A stretch of 64,000 nucleotides of DNA from assembly GCA_964036275.1 (NCBI GenBank), contig OZ038434.1, positions 38,277,279 through 38,341,278 of the forward strand, in the 5' to 3' direction. The position numbers and the translations under genes are program-made. The notes beneath the pieces are model-generated. The model was not told the DNA's origin. It searched no databases and worked only from the letters and a program-made list of their open reading frames with translations. The stretch comes from Litoditis marina (Eukaryota; Nematoda; Chromadorea; Rhabditida; Rhabditidae). Below are positions 23,750 through 37,062 of this stretch, one piece after another (within the stretch, counting starts at the first letter, position 1; every line of letters starts with the position of its first letter).

Positions 23750-26700
23750 GTTTGGGTGGGGGATATTTTTTTAGTACCGCAAGGGAACAGTCGTCGACAC
23801 TAGAACGCCGGATCAGGGGTAATAGCCGCAGGTCCAGAGTTTACTTCAAGCTTCCCGCTGTGATGCAAGTCACGAGCTAGACGCGGGTTAAGCAACGAGT
23901 GTTTGGGTGGAGGATATACTCTTAGTACCGCAAGGGAACAGTCGCCGACACTAGAATGCCGGATCTGGGGTAATAGCCGCAGGTCCAGAGTTTACTTCAA
24001 GCTTCCCGCTGTGATGCAAGTCACAAGCTAGACGCGGGTTAAGCAACGAGTGTTTGGGTGGAGGATATACTCTTAGTACCGCAAGGGAACAGTCGCCGAC
24101 ACTAGAATGCCGGATCTGGGGTAATAGCCGCAGGTCCAGAGTTCACTTCAAGCTTCCCGCTGTGATGCAAGTCACGAGCTAGACGCGGGTTAAGCAACGA
24201 GTGTTTGGGTGGAGGATATACTCTTAGTACCGCAAGGGAACAGTCGCCGACACTAGAATGCCGGATCTGGGGTGATAGCCGCAGGTCCAGAGTTTACTTC
24301 AAGCTTCCCGCTGTGATGCAAGTCACAAGCTAGACGCGGGTTAAGCAACGAGTGTTTGGGTGGAGGATATACTCTTAGTACCGCAAGGGAACAGTCGCCG
24401 ACACTAGAACGCCGGATCTGGGGTATTAGCCGCAGGTCCAGAGTTTACTTTAAGCTTCCCGCTGTGATGCAAGTCACGAGCTAGACGCGGGTTAAGCAAC
24501 GAGTGTTTGGGTGGAGGATATACTCTTAGTACCGCAAGGGAACAGTCGCCGACACTAGAATGCCGGATCTGGGGTAAAAGCCGCAGGTCCACAGTTTACT
24601 TCAAGCTTCCCGCTGTGATGCAAGTCACGAGCTAGACGCGGGTTAAGCAACGAGTGTTTGGGTGGAGGATATACTCTTAGTACCGCAAGGGAACAGTCGC
24701 CGACACTAGAATGCCGGATCTGGGGTAATAGCCGCAGGTCCAGAGTTTACTTCAAGCTTCCCGCTGTGATGCAAGTCACAAGCTAGACGCGGGTTAAGCA
24801 ACGAGTGTTTGGGTGGAGGATATACTCTTAGTACCGCAAGGGAACAGTCGCCGACACTAGAATGCCGGATCTGGGGTAATAGCCGCAGGTCCAGAGTTTA
24901 CTTCAAGCTTCCCGCTGTGATGCAAGTCACGAGCTAGACGCGGGTTAAGCAACGAGTGTTTGGGTGGAGGATATACTCTTAGTACCGCAAGGGAACAGTC
25001 GCCGACACTAGAACGCCGGATCTGGGGTATTAGCCGCAGGTCCACAGTTTACTTCAAGCTTCCCGCTGTGATGCAAGTCACGAGCTAGACGCGGGTTAAG
25101 CAACGAGTGTTTGGGTGGAGGATATACTCTTAGTACCGCAAGGGAACAGTCGCCGACACTAGAACGCCGGATCTGGGGTAATAGCCGCAGGTCCAGAGTT
25201 TACTTCAAGCTTCCCGCTGTGATGCAAGTCACAAGCTAGACGCGGGTTAAGCAACGAGTGTTTGGGTGGAGGATATACTCTTAGTACCGCAAGGGAACAG
25301 TCGCCGACACTAGAATGCCGGATCTGGGGTAATAGCCGCAGGTCCAGAGTTTACTTCAAGCTTCCCGCTGTGATGCAAGTCACAAGCTAGACGCGGGTTA
25401 AGCAACGAGTGTTTGGGTGGAGGATATACTCTTAGTACCGCAAGGGAACAGTCGCCGACACTAGAATGCCGGATCTGGGGTAATAGCCGCAGGTCCAGAG
25501 TTTACTTCAAGTTTCCCGCTGTGATGCAAGTCACGAGCTAGACGCGGGTTAAGCAACGAGTGTTTGGGTGGAGGATATACTCTTAGTACCGCAAGGGAAC
25601 AGTCGCCGACACTAGAATGCCGGATCTGGGGTATTAGCCGCAGGTCCACAGTTTACTTCAAGCTTCCCGCTGTGATGCAAGTCACGAGCTAGACGCGGGT
25701 TAAGCAACGAGTGTTTGGGTGGAGGATATACTCTTAGTACCGCAAGGGAACAGTCGCCGACACTAGAACGCCGGGTCTGGGGTATTAGCCGCAGGTCCAC
25801 AGTTTACTTCAAGCTTCCCGCTGTGATGCAAGTCACGAGCTAGACGCGGGTTAAGCAACGAGTGTTTGGGTGGAGGATATACTCTTAGTACCGCAAGGGA
25901 ACAGTCGCCGACACTAGAATGCCGGATCTGGGGTATTAGCCGCAGGTCCACAGTTTACTTCAAGCTTCCCGCTGTGATGCAAGTCACGAGCTAGACGCGG
26001 GTTAAGCAACGAGTGTTTGGGTGGAGGATATACTCTTAGTACCGCAAGGGAACAGTCGCCGACACTAGAACGCCGGATCTGGGGTATTAGCCGCAGGTCC
26101 ACAGTTTACTTCAAGCTTCCCGCTGTGATGCAAGTCACGAGCTAGACGTGGGTTAAGCAACGAGTGTTTGGGTGGAGGATATACTCTTAGTACCGCAAGG
26201 GAACAGTCGCCGACACTAGAATGCCGGATTTGGGGTAATAGCCGCAGGTCCAGAGTTTACTTCAAGCTTCCCGCTGTGATGCAAGTCACGAGCTAGACGC
26301 GGGTTAAGCAACGAGTGTTTGGGTGGAGGATATACTCTTAGTACCGCAAGGGAACAGTCGCCGACACTAGAATGCCGGATCTGGGGTAAAAAGCCGCAGG
26401 TCCACAGTTTACTTCAAGCTTCCCGCTGTGATGCAAGTCACGAGCTAGACGCGGGTTAAGCAACGAGTGTTTGGGTGGAGGATATACTCTTAGTACCGCA
26501 AGGGAACAGTCGCCGACACTAGAATGCCGGATCTGGGGTAATAGCCGCAGGTCCAGAAATTACTTCAAGCTTCCCGCTGTGATGCAAGTCACAAGCTAGA
26601 CGCGGGTTAAGCAACGAGTGTTTGGGTGGAGGATATACTCTTAGTACCGCAAGGGAACAGTCGCCGACACTAGAATGCCGGATCTGGGGTAATAGCCGCA

Positions 26701-29700
26701 GGTCCAGAGTTTACTTCAAGCTTCCCGCTGTGATGCAAGTCACAAGCTGGACGTGGGTTGAGCAACGAGTGTTTGGGTGGAGGATATACTCTTAGTACCG
26801 CAAGGGAACAGTCGCCGACACTAGAACGCCGGATCTGGGGTAATAGCCGCAGGTCCAGAGTTTACTTCAAGCTTCCCGCTGTGATGCAAGTCACAAGCTA
26901 GACGCGGGTTAAGCAACGAGTGTTTGGGTGGAGGATATACTCTTAGTACCGCAAGGGAACAGTCGCCGACACTAGAATGCCGGATCTGGGGTAATAGCCG
27001 CAGGTCCAGAGTTTACTTCAAGCTTCCCGCTGTGATGCAAGTCACGAGCTAGACGCGGGTTAAGCAACGAGTGTTTGGGTGGAGGATATACTCTTAGTAC
27101 CGCAAGGGAACAGTCGCCGACACTAGAACGCCGGATCTGGGGTAATAGCCGCAGGTCCAGAGTTTACTTCAAGCTTCCCGCTGTGATGCAAGTCACAAGC
27201 TAGACGCGGGTTAAGCAACGAGTGTTTGGGTGGAGGATATACTCTTAGTACCGCAAGGGAACAGTCGCCGACACTAGAATGCCGGATCTGGGGTAATAGC
27301 CGCAGGTCCAAAGTTTACTTCAAGCTTCCCGCTGTGATGCAAGTCACAAGCTAGACGCGGGTTAAGCAACGAGTGTTTGGGTGAAGGATATACTCTTAGT
27401 ACCGCAAGGGAACAGTCGCCGACACTAGAATGCCGGATCTGGGGTAATAGCCGCAGGTCCAGAGTTTACTTCAAGTTTCCCGCTGTGATGCAAGTCACGA
27501 GCTAGACGCGGGTTAAGCAACGAGTGTTTGGGTGGAGGATATACTCTTAGTACCGCAAGGGAACAGTCGCCGACACTAGAATGCCGGATCTGGGGTATTA
27601 GCCGCAGGTCCACAGTTTACTTCAAGCTTCCCGCTGTGATGCAAGTCACGAGCTAGACGCGGGTTAAGCAACGAGTGTTTGGGTGGAGGATATACTCTTA
27701 GTACCGCAAGGGAACAGTCGCCGACACTAGAACGCCGGATCTGGGGTATTAGCCGCAGGTCCACAGTTTACTTCAAGCTTCCCGCTGTGATGCAAGTCAC
27801 GAGCTAGACGCGGGTTAAGCAACGAGTGTTTGGGTGGAGGATACACTCTTAGTACCGCAAGGGAACAGTCGCCGACACTAGAATGCCGGATCTGGGGTAT
27901 TAGCCGCAGGTCCACAGTTTACTTCAAGCTTCCCGCTGTGATGCAAGTCACGAGCTAGACGCGGGTTAAGCAACGAGTGTTTGGGTGGAGGATATACTCT
28001 TAGTACCGCAAGGGAACAGTCGCCGACACTAGAACGCCGGATCTGGGGTATTAGCCGCAGGTCCACAGTTTACTTCAAGCTTCCCGCTGTGATGAGTCAC
28101 GAGCTAGACGTGGGTTAAGCAACGAGTGTTTGGGTGGAGGATATACTCTTAGTACCGCAAGGGAACAGTCGCCGACACTAGAATGCCGGATCTGGGGTAA
28201 TAGCCGCAGGTCCAGAGTTTACTTCAAGCTTCCCGCTGTGATGCAAGTCACGAGCTAGACGCGGGTTAAGCAACGAGTGTTTGGGTGGAGGATATACTCT
28301 TAGTACCGCAAGGGAACAGTCGCCGACACTAGAATGCCGGATCTGGGGTAAAAAGCCGCAGGTCCACAGTTTACTTCAAGCTTCCCGCTGTGATGCAAGT
28401 CACGAGCTAGACGCGGGTTAAGCAACGAGTGTTTGGGTGGAGGATATACTCTTAGTACCGCAAGGGAACAGTCGCCGACACTAGAATGCCGGATCTGGGG
28501 TAATAGCCGCAGGTCCAGAGTTTACTTCAAGCTTCCCGCTGTGATGCAAGTCACAAGCTAGACGCGGGTTAAGCAACGAGTGTTTGGGTGGAGGATATAC
28601 TCTTAGTACCGCAAGGGAACAGTCGCCGACACTAGAATGCCGGATCTGGGGTAATAGCCGCAGGTCCAGAGTTTACTTCAAGCTTCCCGCTGTGATGCAA
28701 GTCACAAGCTAGACGTGGGTTAAGCAACGAGTGTTTGGGTGGAGGATATACTCTTAGTACCGCAAGGGAACAGTCGCCGACACTAGAACGCCGGATCTGG
28801 GGTAATAGCCGCAGGTCCAGAGTTTACTTCAAGCTTCCCGCTGTGATGCAAGTCACAAGCTAGACGCGGGTTAAGCAACGAGTGTTTGGGTGGAGGATAT
28901 ACTCTTAGTACCGCAAGGGAACAGTCGCCGACACTAGAATGCCGGATCTGGGGTAATAGCCGCAGGTCCAGCGTTTACTTCAAGCTTCCCGCTGTGATGC
29001 AAGTCACAAGCTAGACGCGGGTTAAGCAACGAGTGTTTGGGTGGAGGATATACTCTTAGTACCGCAAGGGAACAGTCGCCGACACTAGAATGCCGGATCT
29101 GGGGTAATAGCCGCAGGTCCAGAGTTTACTTCAAGTTTCCCGCTGTGATGCAAGTCACGAGCTAGACGCGGGTTAAGCAACGAGTGTTTGGGTGGAGGAT
29201 ATACTTTTAGTACCGCAAGGGAACAGTCGCCGACACTAGAATGCCGGATCTGGGGTATTAGCCGCAGGTCCACAGTTTACTTCAAGCTTCCCGCTGTGAT
29301 GCAAGTCACGAGCTAGACGCGGGTTAAGCAACGAGTGTTTGGGTGGAGGATATACTCTTAGTACCGCAAGGGAACAGTCGCCGACACTAGAATGCCGGAA
29401 ATGGGGTAATAGCCGCAGGTCCAGAGTTTTCTTCAAGCTTCCCGCTGTGATGCAAGTCACGAGCTAGACGCGGGTTAAGCAACGAGTGTTTGGGTGGAGG
29501 ATATACTCTTAGTACCGCAAGCGAACAGTCGCCGACACTAGAATGCCGGATCTGGGGTAATAGCCGCAGGTCCAGAGTTTACTTCAAGCTTCCCGCTGTG
29601 ATGCAAGTCACAAGCTGGACGTGGGTTGAGCAACGAGTGTTTGGGTGGAGGATATACTCTTAGTACCGCAAGGGAACAGTCGCCGACACTAGAACGCCGG

Positions 29701-32700
29701 ATCTGGGGTAATAGCCGCAGGTCCAGAGTTTACTTCAAGCTTCCCGCTGTGATGCAAGTCACAAGCTAGACGCGGGTTAAGCAACGAGTGTTTGGGTGGA
29801 GGATATACTCTTAGTACCGCAAGGGAACAGTCGCCGACACTAGAATGCCGGATCTGGGGTAATAGCCGCAGGTCCAGAGTTTACTTCAAGCTTCCCGCTG
29901 TGATGCAAGTCACGAGCTAGACGCGGGTTAAGCAACGAGTGTTTGGGTGGAGGATATACTCTTAGTACCGCAAGGGAACAGTCGCCGACACTAGAACGCC
30001 GGATCTGGGGTATTAGCCGCAGGTCCACAGTTTACTTCAAGCTTCCCGCTGTGATGCAAGTCACGAGCTAGACGCGGGTTAAGCAACGAGTGTTTGGGTG
30101 GAGGATATACTCTTAGTACCGCAAGGGAACAGTCGCCGACACTAGAACGCCGGATCTGGGGTAATAGCCGCAGGTCCAGAGTTTACTTCAAGCTTCCCGC
30201 TGTGATGCAAGTCACAAGCTAGACGCGGGTTAAGCAACGAGTGTTTGGGTGGAGGATATACTCTTAGTACCGCAAGGGAACAGTCGCCGACACTAGAATG
30301 CCGGATCTGGGGTAATAGCCGCAGGTCCAAAGTTTACTTCAAGCTTCCCGCTGTGATGCAAGTCACAAGCTAGACGCGGGTTAAGCAACGAGTGTTTGGG
30401 TGAAGGATATACTCTTAGTACCGCAAGGGAACAGTCGCCGACACTAGAATGCCGGATCTGGGGTAATAGCCGCAGGTCCAGAGTTTACTTCAAGTTTCCC
30501 GCTGTGATGCAAGTCACGAGCTAGACGCGGGTTAAGCAACGAGTGTTTGGGTGGAGGATATACTCTTAGTACCGCAAGGGAACAGTCGCCGACACTAGAA
30601 TGCCGGATCTGGGGTATTAGCCGCAGGTCCACAGTTTACTTCAAGCTTCCCGCTGTGATGCAAGTCACGAGCTAGACGCGGGTTAAGCAACGAGTGTTTG
30701 GGTGGAGGATATACTCTTAGTACCGCAAGGGAACAGTCGCCGACACTAGAACGCCGGATCTGGGGTATTAGCCGCAGGTCCACAGTTTACTTCAAGCTTC
30801 CCGCTGTGATGCAAGTCACGAGCTAGACGCGGGTTAAGCAACGAGTGTTTGGGTGGAGGATACACTCTTAGTACCGCAAGGGAACAGTCGCCGACACTAG
30901 AATGCCGGATCTGGGGTATTAGCCGCAGGTCCACAGTTTACTTCAAGCTTCCCGCTGTGATGCAAGTCACGAGCTAGACGCGGGTTAAGCAACGAGTGTT
31001 TGGGTGGAGGATATACTCTTAGTACCGCAAGGGAACAGTCGCCGACACTAGAACGCCGGATCTGGGGTATTAGCCGCAGGTCCACAGTTTACATCAAGCT
31101 TCCCGCTGTGATGAGTCACGAGCTAGACGTGGGTTAAGCAACGAGTGTTTGGGTGGAGGATATACTCTTAGTACCGCAAGGGAACAGTCGCCGACACTAG
31201 AATGCCGGATCTGGGGTAATAGCCGCAGGTCCAGAGTTTACTTCAAGCTTCCCGCTGTGATGCAAGTCACGAGCTAGACGCGGGTTAAGCAACGAGTGTT
31301 TGGGTGGAGGATATACTCTTAGTACCGCAAGGGAACAGTCGCCGACACTAGAATGCCGGATCTGGGGTAAAAAGCCGCAGGTCCACAGTTTACTTCAAGC
31401 TTCCCGCTGTGATGCAAGTCACGAGCTAGACGCGGGTTAAGCAACGAGTGTTTGGGTGGAGGATATACTCTTAGTACCGCAAGGGAACAGTCGCCGACAC
31501 TAGAATGCCGGATCTGGGGTAATAGCCGCAGGTCCAGAGTTTACTTCAAGCTTCCCGCTGTGATGCAAGTCACAAGCTAGACGCGGGTTAAGCAACGAGT
31601 GTTTGGGTGGAGGATATACTCTTAGTACCGCAAGGGAACAGTCGCCGACACTAGAATGCCGGATCTGGGGTAATAGCCGCAGGTCCAGAGTTTACTTCAA
31701 GCTTCCCGCTGTGATGCAAGTCACAAGCTAGACGTGGGTTAAGCAACGAGTGTTTGGGTGGAGGATATACTCTTAGTACAGCAAGGGAACAGTCGCCGAC
31801 ACTAGAACGCCGGATCTGGGGTAATAGCCGCAGGTCCAGAGTTTACTTCAAGCTTCCCGCTGTGATGCAAGTCACAAGCTAGACGCGGGTTAAGCAACGA
31901 GTGTTTGGGTGGAGGATATACTCTTAGTACCGCAAGGGAACAGTCGCCGACACTAGAATGCCGGATCTGGGGTAATAGCCGCAGGTCCAGCGTTTACTTC
32001 AAGCTTCCCGCTGTGATGCAAGTCACAAGCTAGACGCGGGTTAAGCAACGAGTGTTTGGGTGGAGGATATACTCTTAGTACCGCAAGGGAACAGTCGCCG
32101 ACACTAGAATGCCGGATCTGGGGTAATAGCCGCAGGTCCAGAGTTTACTTCAAGTTTCCCGCTGTGATGCAAGTCACGAGCTAGACGCGGGTTAAGCAAC
32201 GAGTGTTTGGGTGGAGGATATACTTTTAGTACCGCAAGGGAACAGTCGCCGACACTAGAATGCCGGATCTGGGGTATTAGCCGCAGGTCCACAGTTTACT
32301 TCAAGCTTCCCGCTGTGATGCAAGTCACGAGCTAGACGCGGGTTAAGCAACGAGTGTTTGGGTGGAGGATATACTCTTAGTACCGCAAGGGAACAGTCGC
32401 CGACACTAGAATGCCGGATCTGGGGTAATAGCCGCAGATCCAGAGTTTACTTCAAGCTTCCCGCTGTGATGCAAGTCACAAGCTAGACGCGGGTTAAGCA
32501 ACGAGTGTTTGGGTGGAGGATATACTCTTAGTACCGCAAGGGAACAGTCGCCGACACTAGAATGCCGGATCTGGGGTAATAGCCGCAGGTCCAGAGTTTA
32601 CTTCAAGCTTCCCGCTGTGATGCAAGTCACAAGCTAGACGTGGGTTAAGCAACGAGTGTTTGGGTGGAGGATATACTCTTAGTACCGCAAGGGAACAGTC

Positions 32701-32786
32701 GCCGACACTAGAATGCCGGATCTGGGGTAATAGCCGCAGGTCCAGAGTTTACTTCAAGCTTCCCGCTGTGATGCAAGTCACAAGCT
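23750..32786. repeat. 151-bp satellite, array B
   Basis: About 60 monomers. Rare variants recur 3019 bases apart: GATGAGTCAC at 28091 and 31110, and ATACACTC at 27841 and 30860. That is a higher-order block of 20 monomers. A 1964-base step (13 monomers) links the variants near 25461-26102 with those near 27425-28066. The array ends in CAAGCTA against the H block, as in copies A and C. Confidence 0.95.
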
Positions 32787-33967
32787 ATGGAGAGTTGGAG
32801 AGTGTGCCGGCAGCATTCTGCGGTGCTCAGCAACAAAGGTACGTTTCCGGCTTATTGAGGTGGATGGTGGAAACTTGTAAAAGAAACTTTAATTCTGAAC
32901 TCTGTTAGCATTCCTAGAACGTTTTCCATTTTGCTACTCATAGAGCGTGATAGTTGTACCCTCATACAATTGTTTTTTTGTCATTTCTGCTAACTACGTA
33001 TTCGGGAGAAAATGTTGCAGTCAACTCTTTCTATCTGGTGATCTGGTCCTAGGTGCTTGGAGAACAGTTGGGTTTGAGAGTGTTTTCACATTGAATTGGA
33101 TCTGAAGTTCGAAAATACCGATTCGATCAATCACTGCTCAAGTGGCTATAATGTATTAATCAAATTTATATGAATTGAAATTGGAAAGAATAGAATTGTC
33201 TCTTCCCTAGACAATCAAGTTTTTTCGCATTGATTTCGGCTACGAATAGAATAAACTGAAGAGAATGTGTGGGAATCTGGATCGATTTTCATGTTCATTG
33301 TCTACATTGTGGCGATGGTGTGCACATCTCATCGTTATTTGTTATATTTTAACAAAATTTGATAAAAATGCCCACACTCCAAAGCAAGTGCTAGTAGTTT
33401 TCAAGATCATACTACAACAGTCTTGGTTTTTTCGTGAACTGATAACTTTTTTACGGTTGTACGTTTCTTTGCACCTAGTTTTCTATGTTTTTTCAGCTGA
33501 AACATAAGCGGTTGGTGAAATATGAGAAGGAGTATTTGGAAATGAAGGAACAGGAGCTGGAAAACGAGGATCCCCTTGTGAGGTTACAGGTATGTGAACG
33601 AGATGAATTGTCTGAGTTTATGTGTTCAAAGACATCTTATGCTGTCATAGTTTCTCACTTATTTTCTAGTTTGTCATATGAGTTACTAGTTTTTTAGTTC
33701 AGCGTACATGGAGGAGTGAAGTAGTCTTCTTTTGCCTGAGACCGGAATCTACAACATTGGTAGAATTCGTGTAGAATTGTGTAGAATTCGGCTAGAGACT
33801 GAGCTCGCATTGAGGATTGAGCAAAGTTTTCTTCGCAAGAATGTGTTACTGGGAAAAAGAGAAGTAGTCCATACGGTTTTTTTTCAGAAGGAAAACGCGC
33901 GCCATTGCGAAACGATACTCCGATTGGAGCGCGAAAACGACGACTTGGTCCACGACTCAGCAGTCGC

Positions 33968-34182
33968 ATGTCCCAGGTACATGAACGTTCCATGTCCCGG
34001 TACTGTCCCGGGACGGTACCAAGAATTACGGTAGAAATGGAGCAGATTTGCATAAATGATGACAAAAATTCTCCTCGATTCTGACTTTTATATGCAAATA
34101 TGCTCCATTTCTACCGTAATTTTTGGTACCGTTCCGGGACAGTACCGGGACATGGGACTTCCCGTTCTTGTACCTGGGACAT
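33968..34182. mobile_element. Palindromic element inside exon c, copy B
   Basis: Orthologue of 9349-9568 with the same 8-base GCAGTCGC flanks (33960-33967 and 34183-34190). It is 215 bases long because a GGGAC block is missing after CATGAAC. Confidence 0.85.
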
Positions 34183-35809
34183 GCAGTCGCCTGAGGAGTT
34201 GGTGACGAGCAAGATTGAGCTGCGACAGAAGTTGGACGCCACGGAGGTATATTTTGATTCATGCATCCTTAGTCACCTACAGTAATCTGACATACTTTCT
34301 ATAGACTGTAAAACATAGAGTTAAGTGAAAATAAACGCGACAGCATGTTAGCTTCTAGAGTTATATGATGAGGGATGGGAAAACCTAAATATTACCGCCT
34401 TTCTGAAATGTCAAGACAGCGATAAACTGGCTAGGAGTTTTGAGTTCATAATTTAAGTGTCTACTAACGATGTTCATAGACGCTTTTGGGATTTTTGCCT
34501 TCCGCGTGTTCGTGTGTTTCAGTTGCGGTAAACAATTTCAAGTGAAATCGTATGTGAATAGAAATTGAGAGTCGCGATTTTGTTCATAAGCTACATGTTA
34601 ACCATCCGGAGCAGTAATAATTTGGGTTACACCGTACACATTAGAAAGTAGGGTATACTGTATACTCTCGATTTAAATTTCTGTTTGTTTTCAATTGTAT
34701 GTTTCAGGACAACCTAGAAAAAGCTACCAACTCAGTTGAGCGAATGACCCGACAAAACATGACTTACTGGAGGAGAACAAGAATCTACACAGAAAATATG
34801 AACAGGTAACACAACATGTAATTTTTCACGTAAAACGTGTAACACAGCAGAAATTCATAATACAACATTCATTTTCTCGTTGGGATCGCCTGCAAAATAC
34901 TGTATGTAAGGTGAAAAGATCTGCAAGTTGAGATGATAGTTACCACTTTTGTGACTTAACGATTTCGTGACCCCACTAACCTCATGGAAGTAATGTTACA
35001 GGCTTTCGCTTTAACCATTTGAAACCAACACTATTTAGAGAAGGTAAATTCGAAGTATTAATTCTTGTAGATCAAAGAAATGTGTCGCCGCGAGGTGGAA
35101 CGACTTGAGGAGAGCGACGAGATATCTGGGAAACTGCTCCACGAATACAAACAACTCTTCTCTAAGATGAGTCGACGGTACGTTGAAAACACAACGTTTC
35201 GATATTTTTTTGAAGTCAGATTTTTTGTCAGAATCGAAAATTGAAAAATTGGTTTTTGTGAACATACACAAAATCATCCCTAGTACAAAGTTACTACAAA
35301 GTTGATCACGAAGTAATAGGTCGACCTACCCGAAATTATGTGCGAACGTTGAAACATGACAAAATAGACGACGTCTTATGTTTCGTACTTTTATTTTACC
35401 TGTATAAATGCATTCGTTTGCTTTTCAGGTGTGACACGGAGCGCGAACAGTTCCAGACGCAGAAAAGAGCCATCATTGTGAGTATTTATTTTTGTCGGTT
35501 TTGAGCATTCTTGCGGATGACAATATGTTGATTGAAATGCTATTCGTCCATGTTTTTCTCGGCTATTTTTCACAACAGAGCAGCGTGAGGCATGTTTATA
35601 TGTTAATACAACATCGTTGATCGATTTTTGAAAGGTAGAATCCAAGTGAAAGGATGGATGGAACCCGTTGTTTACATTTTGGTACGAGTTTCGGCACGTT
35701 TTTCAATCTTTGCTTTCAGTCCCGCGTCTCCCAATGTGACGGATGTTGGCTCTCCGTACAGGAATAGGAGGCGAATAGAAGTCCGGCCCGCACATCTCTG
35801 GAATGTCCC

Positions 35810-36035
35810 GACCTACTCTCACAGCTGCAGGAGAGGGAGGCTCATGTGGAGTGGGTGGTTGTTTCTATAACAAATGAAAAAGGGTGAATAAAGTGTAAAC
35901 AAAAAAACTCGAAAATCACCTGTCTGTCAAGTTACCAAGACCGGGATGTTATAACTTATAGAAAATTGTAGAGGGTAGTATCACTGCTAGACCTACTCTC
36001 GCAGCTGAAGGAGAGGGAAGCTCATGTAAAGTGAG
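35810..36035 (+). repeat. Tandem duplication of the end of exon g, two copies
   Basis: Units start at 35810 and 35990, a 180-base step; compare three units in copy A and one in copy C. The second unit ends CATGTAAAGTGAGTGG and keeps a donor. Confidence 0.85.
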
Positions 36036-36379
36036 TGGCTAATTGAAATTTTTTTTCACAAAATTGCTTGCTTTTCGGTTTTTACGACATCAAATAGCCA
36101 GTGAAGAAAGTATAATTTTCTTTCTTTGAGATTCAAAATGGAACAATGTTCGAGTTTTGTCTGAATGTGAGGTTGTTTACCCTATAGTTTGCTGACGATA
36201 TAGATTATCTCACCAACGGTCAATTGCCGTTGTTACACTTCTATAATAAACAGTCGTATTATAGTTATTATTGTTATTATTATCAACAATTTTCCGTTCA
36301 GAGCCCTCGAGATCGATCTGGCGCAGACGAAGTTGGCTTTGGTGGAAGCCGAATGCCGCAATCAGGATCTCACCCATCA

Positions 36380-36576
36380 GATCATGACCCAAAGCGAGAG
36401 TGAAGGAAAGAGGTGAGGAATATATTTTCTGGGTTTGGGAACTAATCACGTTAATCTACTTTTAATTGATATAACGTTTTATGAAACATGAAAACGTGAA
36501 AATTTAAACTGGGCGAAGTTGAACCGACAAAAATAACCACTAGATCATGACCCAGAGCGAAAGCGACGGAAAGAGG
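36380..36576 (+). repeat. Duplicated tail of exon h
   Basis: GATCATGACCCAAAGCGAGAG with its donor at 36412 recurs at 36543 as GATCATGACCCAGAGCGAAAG with its own donor (AAAGAG|GTATGAG), 163 bases later. Copy A has the same arrangement, decayed, at 11936 and 12099. Copy C has a single tail that resembles the second unit. The second unit in copy B has no acceptor of its own that I can see. Confidence 0.75.
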
Positions 36577-37062
36577 TATGAGAAGTGACCGAAGCGTTGT
36601 TGTATTTTCACAAGTTTCGACCGAAACGTGACGGACCAAACTACAAACATGGCAGGGTTCCTCCGTCGCATAACAAGAATTACCATTACCCACTTTCAAC
36701 TCACAGTGGTAATTGCTACATTTCTAGTTGAATTTGATGAATGTTTGTTTTTCTCATATACGGTAAAGTAGATAGTACGTTTTGGTAACGTGCAGTTCAC
36801 GCGCGGCAAGGTGAAGTGAGGCTGACAATTGTGAAACAAGAGTACTCAAACTGAATATCATGCGACGGTTCTACGTTTGGTAGACACACAAAACAAATGT
36901 TTCTTGTATTTGGTTGTATTCGCTCACCTTCGGAAATCAAACACTGATTCACCAATTTCCAGGTGGTTCAAAAAGACCATGTCGTCACTGCGCGAAGTGG
37001 GCTCTTCTCTGAAGCAGCACGAACGATCGCACAGTACCCTGTCGGTGGTGGATAGGTACTGA

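Larger units (their letters stand above)
32787..37062 (+). pseudogene. tbc-11: RABGAP1/TBC-11-like C-terminal coiled coil, copy B (broken)
   Basis: Exons: H end to 32838, b 33497-33589, c 33888-33962 plus 34187-34246, d 34708-34805, e 35071-35177, f 35429-35477, g 35720-35850, h 36302-36412, last 36963-37062. The last exon reads R-WFKKTMSSLREVGSSLKQ and ends VVDRY with TGA at 37060; the WF..T.SS motif matches the C-terminal end of RABGAP1. Damage: exon d is 98 instead of 99 bases (AAAACATGAC for AAAACCATGAC), which leads to a TAA at the exon end, and exon g has GAA-TAG-GAG at 35765 where copies A and C have TGG. It is the only copy in the window with a complete 3' end. No TBC domain is seen. 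Confidence 0.8.

Noticed and set aside
24404..32292. Many 62-codon - strand frames in the 151-bp arrays
   Set aside because: They recur once per monomer pattern; 151 is not a multiple of 3, so each frame closes in the next monomer, and they vary only with satellite variants. No start context or domain.
23750..32786. CRISPR-like array
   Set aside because: Units are head-to-tail copies of one 151-base monomer with no unique spacers, in a eukaryotic setting.
33694..34065. 123-codon - strand frame across exon c of copy B
   Set aside because: Antisense shadow of exon c and the palindromic element; the + strand exons fit a known family.
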